Shown here: piece by piece, positions 53,450-64,000 of the stretch
How the letters are laid out: each line of letters begins with the position of its first letter
Position numbering within the stretch: the stretch's first letter is position 1
Source: Linanthus parryae
Lineage: Eukaryota; Streptophyta; Magnoliopsida; Ericales; Polemoniaceae
NCBI GenBank assembly: GCA_023055425.1
Contig: JALGPY010000015.1
Location: 2,044,001 to 2,108,000 of the forward strand
Direction: 5' to 3'
DNA: 64,000 nt
The notes under the pieces: generated by a model
What the model saw: the letters and a program-made list of their open reading frames with translations, nothing else
Databases searched by the model: none
Told to the model about the DNA's origin: nothing
Program-made: the position numbers and the translations under genes

Positions 53450-56400
53450 GGTGGTATCAGAGCAGTTCGTTCTAAAAGGGAATTTAAAACCTGTAGGGAA
53501 AACTAAAATCAACATAGGGTAAGATAATAAAACTGGAAAAGCCGATCGGATTATGGGTAGTCTAAGTGCTGGTATTGGTCCCACCCACGTCATTTCTTTC
53601 TAATTGTTACGTATTTAAAAGGTACTTGGATTATTTTGTTTGAGTTGGTAATGTCATTCCCGATGGATTGATTGACCAGTGTTACTCTTGTTGTGGAGAT
53701 TGAGAAATATGGATTATCAGAACCAGATTCTGAATTGCAAGTGATTTGAGAAGATGAGGTATATATCGGTGAAAATAATTATCTAGTACATAATTTGACC
53801 CCCATGAGGTCGTCGATACTTGAATTATTTGGAGTCTTTATCTTTTTGATTGGTTATTGGATAAATAATGCTCTTAAAATTTGACGAAATATGTTATGAG
53901 TTGGATTGTGAATCATGAATGATGCATTGCTCTATTTGAAGATTTATATGTTGTGTATAAGATTCGTATGAATTGCTAAAAGTGATATGATATTTATCCA
54001 TTTATATGATGATTTAAATCTCTGAGACCAGGATGGAATAGATAAAAGCACCATAGGTGGCTACTGAAATTATGACTAATAAACCATCGCGGTAATATAT
54101 ACTGGGAGGACCCGATAAGGATAGACGGCCCAGGGCAATACCTACATGGAGTAACTCTTCGCCTGATAGTAATGTTGTAGATACGTGAATCTTATGATAA
54201 CTCTTGGGGGGGAGTGTTGGGTTTCGACCATTTGAGACTTTGGGGCAAAGAGACGTAGCGAGAATGTTGAAATATTTGACTGGTGTACCCTAGTTTCTTC
54301 AACTAGATCTGAGAAGACTTTGATGATATATTTGAGGTACCTTTTGAATTGTTAATTTAGAATCATGGGTCAAAGATAAAATTATTTTGAGAGTCTTTTC
54401 TGGTGATCAAAGAAAGTCATTCGAACAAGGTCCCACCCACCCTCACCTGAGAAGTTATGAAGACGATCCGTTGAGTCTTGACTTGTTTAGAATACAGTTT
54501 AACAGCCTTGGTGATTGGAGAGATTTTGCTATGATAACGGTTGATTGTAGTCTACTTTTCATGGCTTAGATTTGGAGGGTCACGCTAGACTGCTTTTGTC
54601 ATTTGAGGTTACTGCCGATATTTAACTATTTGTTGTGTTACTTATATTCTGGTAACTCTAATGTACCTTGACGATTGGGATGTCTATTCGGCTACGTATT
54701 AATTATGGGAGAAACGGTGTATAAACTTTGAAAGAATTATTGTTGGTAGCTTATAATATTTCGACGCATCCTGTGACAGGTCTAAGCAGGTTTATTATGA
54801 AGTTACACATTTAGTGTTGTATTGGAGTTCTGCCTCAGACTTTGAAATTATGTTTAGAGCCTAATAAATTTATATTTGGAGTCTCCTATTTTAATGAGAT
54901 TGCTCGAGAGATATTATTGAACGAGAAATTATGGAAGCCTCTTATATATAACTATAGCATACTTGGAGTATCGTAGCAATACTGTTTCTCATGGTCGGGG
55001 AATGTGCTCGGATATGGATTGTTTCTAAGGAATGTATGCTTCGCATATGTTATTCTAAAGTTCTTTTGGGGTTAGGGGAGATGTCGTGCATTCTTCAACT
55101 TTGCGTCTTTTGGTTTATGGTGTGAGATACGAACTGTACGAAGATGATGCTACCAATTACCAAGACATGAGACGTTAAGAAAAGCTCGGAGTTCGTGTAG
55201 AAACTTTGAGGCAATACCAGCTTTATATTTGGAGATTTGTTAGGATATAGCTACGAGGTCAGTAAGTGTTCTGTTATTTGGCTAAATCCACGGTTATAAG
55301 TCGAGTAACAAATTCGGACTAAGAAGAACTATGGATCTAAATGGATGGTTGGAGTTCAACGAGAATACTCGGTAGAAGCGCATGGGTGATGTAATATGAA
55401 GACTTTAGTACCCTCTAGGTACAAAAAGTGGTTGTGGAATAACTACCCTAAGTTTTCTTAGGTACTGGACACATATAAGAACCTAACGCAAGAAACTCAG
55501 CTCCGGATATGACCATAAGATATAGTTAGAATCATAGAGAGTAATCGCTTCGATGCTTGATTAGAAACAGTGTCATTTGAGGTATATTTGGGTAGCATGT
55601 TATCAAAGGGGGGTTCTTTCATGAAGGATTTTGGAGGAACTTCGAAGAAATGTTGGCATTCGAATCAAAGGTCAGGGGACCAAACCACTAAGTTTTAGAT
55701 ACCCTCAGCTAACTTGGTTTGGAGACACTATGTTCGATTTTAAGATGTCTATTTGGAGTTCTATTATTTAGATCAACCACCCTAAGGAATCTAGTCATTG
55801 ATTTGGTCGGGAATTCTCTACAATGTGTATGGACTAGCAAGTTTGCAAGCTTTCTGGAGTTATGTAACAAAGTGATTTGTCTCGGTAACCTAACTTTCCC
55901 TTTCGTGGGGTACATACTCTTCCAATAAAACTTAATCGAGGTCTTGTTGTTAATGTCTTGATGTGGTATACACTTCTACTTAATCAAGGTTGGGTTACAA
56001 GGATTGAATCTTGATAAGTTGCTTGATAGGTTGCCTTCAGAATTGGGCCTTCTCTAATCATTTGAAACGGTATTTTGGGATTCTTGGAAAGTGTCATGGA
56101 ATTTTGGGTCAGTAGCTAAATTTCAAATAACAATAAGAACTATGTAATGTGAAGCCTTGTTTGCTATTTTCTTAAGTCATGTTTGGAAGGAATAAGGTGC
56201 TTTGAATGCCTAAAAAGTTGATAATTTCTTTGGACATTGTTGCATGGAGTTTTGTCACTTGATCATCACCGGAGGAGTATAAACTTTGAGTCATGAATTA
56301 TCATTGGAGTCAGAAAACTCGTAGGATGTGTTATGTATCATGGGAATACATTCTAATTTCTTTATTGATTTGTGTTTTGAACTACTGGTAATATCAAGTA

Positions 56401-56922
56401 GGCATTAAATGTGGTCTTAGTAGTTCATATGGACTTTGGAGGTTTTTATTTCTATCACTTGGTGTAATTAGACTCTGTCTAGCGAATTATGGTACAGATT
56501 TGAATTTCAAATAGTTAGTACAATCCGCCAGTGGAAGTGTGCAAATTGGAGTCTTATCGTTGAAAACATATCTGGGAGCCACGAGATGAATGTTTACTTA
56601 CCAACTAATTCTTGATGATATACGGCGTTATCAGGCTACTTACGTTTCATTTGAACTAAGGGTGATAACTATTATTTAGAAAACTTTGTGAATTGGGTCA
56701 TCTAGGCGAAAGCGGCTAGGGAAGACAATATATTTCGTGGTAAAATGGGAGATAAGTTAGTGGGTAAGAGAAGAAAAGAGACTTCCTAAATTTATGGAGA
56801 ACACCTGATTCAATTCAGTCTGGAAGATTAGGCATGATTTTACGTCATGATTCATATTCGCTAAGTATGACCATCCATTGCGGCTATAGTTCCGGGGACG
56901 TCACTCTTTGAGGGGGAGAGGA
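53450..56922 (+). other. LARD internal region, non-coding
   Basis: It begins with the tRNA-iMet primer site TGGTATCAGAGC (53452-53463) and ends with the polypurine tract TGAGGGGGAGAGGA (56909-56922). Between them I found no Gag, protease, RT, RNase H or integrase motif in any frame. The longest frames are short and random. Its length is normal for a LARD. It may hold packaging signals, as the first 100 bp resemble the Gypsy-1 leader. Confidence 0.85.
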
Positions 56923-59900
56923 TGTAACCCTTCGCTTTGATACCCATACGCTTTGGTTAAAGTAAACATTCCTAAGCACCTAAAATAAGTTTAAACATTT
57001 CATGTTATCTCTGGTTAGTCTCATGGCATATTTTGTGCATCATCATATAGAAATATTTTTATATTTGCTCATTAAGTAGCTTTAGCTTCGAGGACGAAGC
57101 TCTTTTTGAGGGGGGAAGGATGTAATACCCCGTTTTTATACGGGTAAATTAGTAGCAATTCGTGAAGTTTAAATGTGAACTGAGGAGGTATTTGTAGTTT
57201 AAGTAAAGATAAACTAGTTATTTTAGGGGGGAGATCATTGTAGTTTGAAGAAAGTCCAACACCTAGGGGATAAATCAGTAATAGTGAATTAATAATTAGA
57301 GACAAAAAAAAAAAAAAAGAAAAAAAAAAAAGAAGAAGAAAAGAATAAAAAAAATTGGGATCAGTTTCTCCCATCAACACTCCTCCAACTGGTGCTTTCT
57401 CCCCAAAAACAAGAAAATTCTTGTCTTCTTCCACACAAATTTCTTCTTATACATCATCTACTTCTTCCTCCCTCATCTCACCCCGTCGCCACCACCAACA
57501 CCATCACACCCTCCACCACCGGCACCAACTCCACCACCACAGCCACCACCTCACTCCCTCTCCCTTACCACCCCGATCTCTCTCCCTGTCTCCCTCTCTG
57601 CCCTCTGTTTTGGGCCGGCGAAAACAGAGCAGCGGCACAAGGCCGCCGCTGTTCCCGACGGTGAACAACCACCACCACCACCACTTGTTCCTCTTTGCCC
57701 TCCCCCAGATCTCTCTCTCTCTCTCTGCTCCCTTCTGCCCAAAACAGAGCAACAACAACACCAGCAGTAGCAGCTGGTGGCAGTGGCCAAACCCACCACC
57801 ACAGCTGCCGCCATTCCCGACGGCAAACCACCGGCGAGAAACCGCCATCAACGCCACCACCATTACAGTCACCACCTCCACCACCATCTCTCTGTCTCAC
57901 TCCCTCTCTTCCCCTGTTTCTGCCATCGAAAACAGAGAGCCCCCAGCAGCGGCGTTGTGCCGCTGCCTTCCCCGACGGCAACACCAACGCCGCCGCCGCC
58001 ACAGCTCTCTCTCCCCCTCGGTTCGATCCAGTCTCTCACCTCCCTCTCTGTTTCGAGCCTAGGAGAACCCACAGCAGCAGCAAGTCGCTGCAGAAACGCC
58101 CTGGAGCCACCACGTCGCCGGCCTCCTCCATTAACGCCGGCGAAAGCTCGGCGTCTCCAAATCCGACGCACCCACCCCTTAAAATCGGTACCAAACGACT
58201 CCCTGAGGCCCGAGGAAGCCATAGCCGGCGCCAATCGAAGCAAAGGACGCCGGAATCGTCGGATTCGTTCATCACCACCGGCCACCATCGACGGCAAACC
58301 CAACCGGACTCAAATCTTGACCGTTTCTCGCGATTTTTCGCTTGGGTAACTCCTAAATCACCCTCTGATTCATTTGTGATCATCGAAACATGATTTTATT
58401 AGCTTTAGATCGAATCGGGTTGTTGGATTCATGCTTGTTCATGTTGGGGGGTTGTTCTTGTATTTTCGGAAAAGTTAGGGGTGGCTAGTATAACATGTTG
58501 AAACTGTTTTTGGTTATTGGGAGGTTATTACTTGTCATTAATGAAAAGTTGAGGATCTATTTAGTATTTACATAAACTGCGAATATAATATAAAATTAAA
58601 AATGCATTTTTGTATTGGAATTAATTTATAATATTTTTTAGTTATTGTTTTAATTATATAAAAGATGTTTTTGCTATTTAAAATTATATATATGCATTAT
58701 TTATGAGATATTGTTGTTTTATTGAAAAATAAACAAGATAAAATATCTATTTCTTTAATCATATAATTTAGTGTGACTAAGTAAATATTTCAAGTACTTA
58801 TAAATTTGTGATTTTAGTAAATATGTTATTTGCTCAAAATTGATAAAATAAAATAAGTTAGAAAGTTAAATAGGAAAATTACTTTTAAAGAAAAATCCTC
58901 TATTTATAATAGCTAAAGCCGTATTATTATATATATTAGATATTGATTTCTCCAAAATTAAGTTATAATTGTGTGAGACTAAACACATGTTTTATTTGGA
59001 CAAACATTTTTGTGAGTTTTATTTAATAGTATATATATATATTATAATAAATAATTAGAAATAATTAAATTAGTTGAATCAATTTTTGTGGTCATTTACA
59101 AATAAATGTGTTGTAAAATAGATTATTTTATTTTCTAAATATTAGAGGGTATAAATTTAATATGCGATTTATTACTTAATAAATTTTAAGAGTTAGTATT
59201 TATATATATAAATAGTGATTTTATGAGAAAAATACAATTTGTACATGCTAATAATTAATGGGGATAATGGGGAATAATTTCAAATAAGACTTAGAGAAAT
59301 TTCGCATAGCATACTTGCACACTTTGGATTTGTAATTAATTTAGAAATTATAAATTGTAGGTGACGAGTTCGTAGACGAGGGATTTGTTTATCCGTAGAG
59401 GCTTTGTTGTGCTTATTGTCTTGCTACTCGAGGTAAGTAAACGTGCCTAACCTAGTGTGCCGTCCTCCTTTCGTGTCCAAATATTTTCATAATTTTATGT
59501 CTCAAAATGTGACTTGTGATACACGTGTTCGACTTGAGATTTCAAATACTTGTCTAAATGATTCTTTTGGAAACTGTCACTTGAAATTAATAATGCGTAA
59601 TAACGTAAAGTGGAAACAGTTGTGCGGTGGAACCATATTTGGATACTTTTATATTGTGATATTTTGCTCGGTTGCAATTAGCCCCGAGCTGCTCCATGTA
59701 CTCACCTCTCTGGCCGCAAGAAGTCTTAGGGGGGTGCCGGCACTTAAGGTCTTGGATGCATGGGATATGGTTGGTTACTTATGAGATACTGTGATGGATT
59801 ATTGCGATGGATTGGTTCGTTCCCCGCTACAACTAATTAATAAACATGGACTTTCATGAGAAAATGAAAAGGAATTACATACTTGAGATTTTCCCATAAT

Positions 59901-60414
59901 TGGGACAGTATTATGAGATTATCCCTAATCGGGACAGTATGGTGGTTTGGAAATGTTTCATTGGAATCATAAATGGTAATATCTTGAGAATATTGGAAAT
60001 TTATATCTTCTCATACTGGGTCATTTTACACTACTATATCTGATTCCTTGTTATTATTCGTGTTCTTTAAAGAAAAGCATGCCTCTTTCCTGTTTACACG
60101 TTGGGGTGTTTACTTACTCAGTATTTCTTGCTGACTTTGGAAAAACTGCGGTCTTGTTTCTTTCCCCCGCAGGTCTAAGATTTGGGATTACGGAGTAGCG
60201 GGATTCGAGACTCATATAGTAATTGATATCACTTTTAATAAGGCGCACTCTTAGTATAATATCATCTTTGTACAGTGTATTGTAGACAAATTAAGAGTTG
60301 TAATATATAAATATCGGATGTGTTGTTCTTGATTTCCGCCGCTTCATTTTTGAGTAGCACCCTCCTAGGCTCTCCGGTCCGGAACGGAAAGCTCGGGAAA
60401 CGAGGGGTGTTACA
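56923..60414 (+). repeat. LARD 3' LTR (3492 bp)
   Basis: The same landmarks as the 5' LTR, shifted by 6968 bp at its start and 6965 bp at its end. It shows the same second LTR-start-like word at 57121 and the same CT-rich and AT-rich blocks. Confidence 0.95.
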
Positions 60415-60419
60415 AAAGG

Positions 60420-61356
60420 ACTTATTCTAGTCCTACTAGAATTCAATTTAGTCCCTTCCTTGCAAATTAGTCCCTACTAAGTTTGCAAGGTTTTGCAAAG
60501 TGATCCTTCTAATTAATTAATCCAATTAATTAATTTCAAAATCTAGTTCAACTCTATATAGGGTGTGACCCCATAGGTTCTATCTTGTTGGTAGCAACTA
60601 TTTGCTAATATGGAGCGGTTTCTAGCAAAACATCCATTCTAGCCAACTAATAGAATAGTCATCTTGACAACCTTTGTACAAGTAATTGTCTCATCCCTTT
60701 GTCTCTATATCCGGATTGGACACGAGACATACAATTCACACTTGTATATCCAATCCACAGTTTCTCGATCCATGGGAATAGCCTTATTCGTGCAAATGAC
60801 ATCAATTTCCCATATTGATTTATTTGAGTCTGGCCAGACATTCAATAAGCACTATCCCTCGAGTGGCCTAGGATATTTGCTCCCGTTATGTGGGAGGGAA
60901 AAATTCTATCTACGTCCACTACGATCTCTAAGCTTGCTTCTTAATGTATCCAGTACACGCCTTTATAACTACCCAGTTACGGTGTAGCGTTTGACGCTAC
61001 CAAAATCACAATAATCCACAACTAGAATATCTAGTGACTTCAAGTCTAAGGATGACAATACCATTGCACCGCGAGAAGCGCTTGTGACTCAACATAACGT
61101 GTATGTAGCCTTCTCGGAGATGGGTCAATCCAGTGCGTCATTACCCCTAATGCACACCTATGTTTTGGATCATGATATCTCCATATCAATCCAACCCCAT
61201 ACTAGTCTATACTGGACTAGGGATATTTAAGATAAACAACACAATTGTAAATCTAAGGACTTCATTATATTAAATATCCAATAAATAATAAATAAATTTC
61301 TAGCCATAAATAAATTCATACTAAACTAGATTGCCTCTAGGGCATCTATTCCAACA
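60420..61356 (-). repeat. Copia-3 3' LTR, remaining part
   Basis: It resumes the Copia-3 LTR with CCTACTAGAATTCAATTTAG, matching 21398 onward of Copia-1, and ends CTATTCCAACA. The Copia-3 polypurine tract (minus-strand GTAAGTGGGAGAC) follows at 61357-61369. Confidence 0.92.
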
Positions 61357-61370
61357 GTCTCCCACTTACA

Positions 61371-62603
61371 CTAGAGCCAATCTGGCGCATCTCGTATGCC
61401 CATACTCCTAGTGTGCCCTTCATGCTTCCACTGCGTAAGAGGCTTTGTAAGCGGGTCTGACAAAATCTCATCTGTAGGAATCTTGCATATCTGAACGTCT
61501 CCTCTATCGATAATATCTCGCTTCCTGAGCACGTGCTTGGATTTCTGGTGTGATCTGGGCTCCCTTGATTGCGCGATCGCCCCAGTGTTGTCACAGTAAA
61601 ACTCAAATGGATCCGCAATGCTAGGAACCACACCAAGTTCAGAAACAAACTTTCTGATCCAAACAGCTTCCTTTGCTGCGCCATTTGCAGCAATGTACTC
61701 AGCCTATGTTGTAGAATCAGCCACCGTCTCTTGCTTGGAACTCTTCCAGCTCACCGCTGCTTCATTCAGGCAAAACACATATCCCGAATGTGATCTAAAG
61801 TCATCTATGTCGGTTTGGAAGCTTGCATCAGTGTAACCCCTTACACGCAACTCTTCCTCACCGCCAAATATCAAGAAGGCATCCGTAGTTTCTCAAGTAC
61901 TTTAGGATGTTCTTGACTGCAATCCTGTGACTCTCACCTGGATTGGATTGGATTGGTATCTGCTTGTCATACTCAAGGCATATGACACATCTGGTCTAGT
62001 ACATAACATGGCGTACATGATAGATCCTATGGCCGAGGCATAGGGAATTGTACTCATGCGTTCCTTCTCAATCTCATTGGAAGGACAACCACTCTTCGAA
62101 AGAGTAATCCCATGTGACATGGGCAAGAATCCCTTCTTGGAATCTTGCATGTTGAACCGTTTCAACACCTTGTCAATATATGTACTTTGGCCTAGGAGCC
62201 TCTTAGATCTATCTCTATAGATCTTTATACCGAGTATATAGGCTACTTCCCCTAAGTCCTTCATTGAGAAACACTTCCCTAGCCAATCTTTAACAGATTG
62301 CAGCATGGGAACGTCGTTTCCAATGAGTAGTATGTCATCCACATACAAGACCAGAAAATCTACAGAGCTCCCACTAACCTTCTTGTAGACACAAGACTCA
62401 TCTTCGTTTCTGATGAAGCCAAACTCTTTGACTACTTCATCAAAACGTCGATTCCAACTCCTAGAAGCTTGCTTCAATCCATAAATGGATCGTTGCAGCT
62501 TACAGACTTTGTTGGCTTGCTTTGGATCCTCAAAACCCTCCGGCTGTATCATATACACGTCCGATTCCCATAAAGGAATGCTGTTTTGACATCCATCTGC
62601 CAA
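61371..62603 (-). pseudogene. Copia-3 RNase H and RT (C-terminal part)
   Basis: The RT frame at 61902-62603 contains QPEGFEDPKQANKVCKLQRS, SIYGLKQASRSWNRRF, the catalytic LYVDDILLIGND and TIPYASAIGSIMYAM, and is largely intact. The RNase H part is in pieces. At 61371-61631 the text VPSIADPFEFYCDNTGAIAQ and ILSDPLTKPLTQ is readable, but the block that reads KFHLIRDIID in Copia-1 is shortened to KRDIID. A frame break lies between the two near 61900. Confidence 0.88.
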
Positions 62604-64000
62604 ATCTCATAGTCATGGTATGCTGCAATTGCAAGTAGGATTCGGATGGATTTGGTCATAGCGACTGGTGAAAAGGTTTCATCATAGTCAATACCATGAA
62701 TCTGTCTGAATCATTTAGCCACCAATCGGCCCTTATAGGTAATCACATTACCATCCATGTCGATCTCTTCTTGACGACCCACTTGCACCCTATGGGTCGC
62801 GCCCCTTCGGGTGGTTCCACCAAAGTCCATACTTTGTTGGTATACATGGATTCCATCTCGGATCTCATGGCTTCTAGCCACTTCTGAGACTCTGGGCCCT
62901 TCATGGCCTCTTCATAGGTAGTAGGCTCATCATCTATGAGCATCGTGTCACCGTAATCGGTCACGAGAATTCCATACCTCTCGGGTTCCTGGCGCACTCT
63001 ACTAGATCTATGAAGCTCTTGTGTTACCTGAACAGGTTGCTCCACAACGGCTTGTGGTTCCTGTTCATGTTCCATAATTGGTTCAGTGATTTGTGATTCT
63101 TGAACCTCTTCAAGTTCTACAGTCCTCCCACTTGCTTCTTTAGAGACAAACTCTCTTTCTAGAAATACGCCGGTCCGAGCAACAAACACTTTGTTCTCGG
63201 TTGGATTGTAGAAGTAGTAGCCCTTAGTTTCCTTAGGGTACCCCACAGATTTACACTTATCCGATTTCGGCCCAAGCTTGTCTGATTGTAAACGTTTTAC
63301 ATAGACATCGCAGCCCCAAATCCTCATGAACGACAATGTGGGACTCCTCCCACTCCACATCTCATATGGTGTCTTCATGACTGATTTAGATGGAACACGG
63401 TTAATGGTGAAAGCTGCACTTAATAGAGTGTAGCCCCAAAATGATAATGGAAGATCGGTTTGACACATCATAGATCGAACCATATCCAATAGGGTTCGAT
63501 TCCTCCTCTCAGAAATGCCATTCCATTGTGGCGTTCCGGGTGGAGTGAGTTGGGACACGATCCCACACTCTCTAAGATAGTCGTTAAACTCTTGGCTTAA
63601 GTATTCTCCTCCACGATCCGATCGTAGAGCCATGATACTTTTGCCAAGTTGCTTCTCTACTTCATTCTTGAATTCCTTGAACACTTCAAAGGATTCGGAT
63701 TTTGCCCTCATAAGGTACACAAATCCATATCTACTGTAGTCATCAGTAAATGTAATGAAGTAGACATAACCACCCCTCCCCTGACAGGCGTGGCAAATGG
63801 CCCACACACATCAGTATGTATGAGCGCCAATTGCTCACTACTCCTCTCACCTTTCTTATTGAAAGGGGACTTTGTCATTTTTCCCAATAAACAAACCTCA
63901 CATGTCTCATGTGATTCAAAATCAAATGAGTCTAGTAATCCATCCTTATGTAGTCTAGATACACGTTTCTCGTTTATGTGGCCTAAACGACAGTGCCATA
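62604..64000 (-). pseudogene. Copia-3 integrase and start of RT (window-truncated)
   Basis: The frame 62743-63807 carries the integrase core (FITFTDDYSRYGFVYLMRA, RSDRGGEYLSQEF, NGISERRNRTLLD), the MRIWGCDVYVKRL end, the acidic linker, and the RT N-terminus (EAMRSEMESMYTNKVWTLV). It ends by frameshift near 62760 before the next RT block. The upstream HHCC finger region (63808-64000) is in another frame and continues beyond the window. Confidence 0.86.

Larger units (their letters stand above)
49955..60414 (+). mobile_element. Gypsy-type LARD, very young
   Basis: 10,460 bp: 5' LTR 49955-53449 (3495 bp), internal 53450-56922 (3473 bp) without gag or pol, 3' LTR 56923-60414 (3492 bp). TSD AAAGG at 49950-49954 and 60415-60419, and the host Copia-3 LTR rejoins across it. 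By eye the LTRs differ by one C/T substitution (53167 / 60132), one A in a poly-A run and one TA unit, which accounts exactly for the 3-bp length difference. LTR ends, primer site, leader start and PPT resemble those of Gypsy-1, so the mobilising enzymes were probably those of a Tekay-type chromovirus. Confidence 0.93.
49494..64000 (-). mobile_element. Copia-3: second Angela-like copia element, interrupted by the LARD, incomplete in window
   Basis: Same family and orientation as Copia-1. The 3' LTR is split into 49494-49954 and 60420-61356 (1398 bp in total). Then follow the polypurine tract and minus-strand RNase H, RT and integrase up to the window edge, which matches 17941 of Copia-1. Gag and the 5' LTR lie outside. 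It was inserted in the Tat-like 3' LTR. Frameshifts in RNase H and at the RT/integrase joint mark it as defective. Confidence 0.9.

Noticed and set aside
49955..60414. Large direct repeat that looks like a segmental duplication
   Set aside because: TG...CA ends, TSD, primer site and PPT show that the two copies are the LTRs of one element.

Overview
This window is nuclear DNA of a flowering plant, probably a eudicot. It is AT-rich and dominated by plant-type Ty1/copia and Ty3/gypsy retrotransposons with tRNA-iMet primer sites. It also holds a LINE, a CACTA-type and a hAT-type DNA element, and one intact host gene, an intronless lectin receptor-like kinase. No prokaryotic, organellar or RNA gene was seen.

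Layout. 1-1240: nothing recognised. 1241-6667: a decayed LINE, split at 5071-6454 by a CACTA-type element with a TTT target-site duplication (TSD). 6668-22348: Copia-1, an Angela-like copia element on the minus strand (TSD GAAGT). Its 3' LTR is itself split by Copia-2 (7871-15066, plus strand, TSD CACAC). 22354 to about 32.3 kb: Gypsy-1, a Tekay/Del-type chromovirus with an extra acidic ORF before gag and a solo copia LTR (29006-30398) in its integrase. 32.6-34.97 kb: the 3' end and LTR of another gypsy element. 34.97-36.66 kb: unassigned DNA and a MITE-like element. 36659-38641: the receptor kinase gene (minus), followed by a hAT MITE at 39015-39325. About 39.8-49.49 kb: a Tat-like gypsy derivative that keeps gag and a protease remnant but has no RT, RNase H or integrase. 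In place of pol it carries a 59-bp tandem array and two antisense genes, one with consensus introns. 49494-64000: Copia-3, a second Angela-like copia element on the minus strand, running off the window. Its 3' LTR is split at 49955-60414 by a gypsy-type LARD (large retrotransposon derivative with no coding capacity), TSD AAAGG.

How it fits together. Nesting and LTR divergence give one relative order: LINE, then the CACTA element and Copia-1, then Copia-2; independently Tat derivative, then Copia-3, then the LARD. The LARD is the youngest insertion: by eye its two 3.49-kb LTRs differ by one substitution and two slippage indels. Its LTR ends, primer site, leader start and polypurine tract resemble those of Gypsy-1, so a Tekay-type chromovirus is the likely source of its enzymes.

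Most promising for novelty: the intron-containing antisense gene in the pol-less Tat derivative; the acidic pre-gag ORF of Gypsy-1; the very young LARD and the duplicated PPT/LTR-start module inside its LTR; the receptor kinase with a degenerate catalytic core; and the cluster of seven TGACGTGGC sites in the Copia-2 leader.
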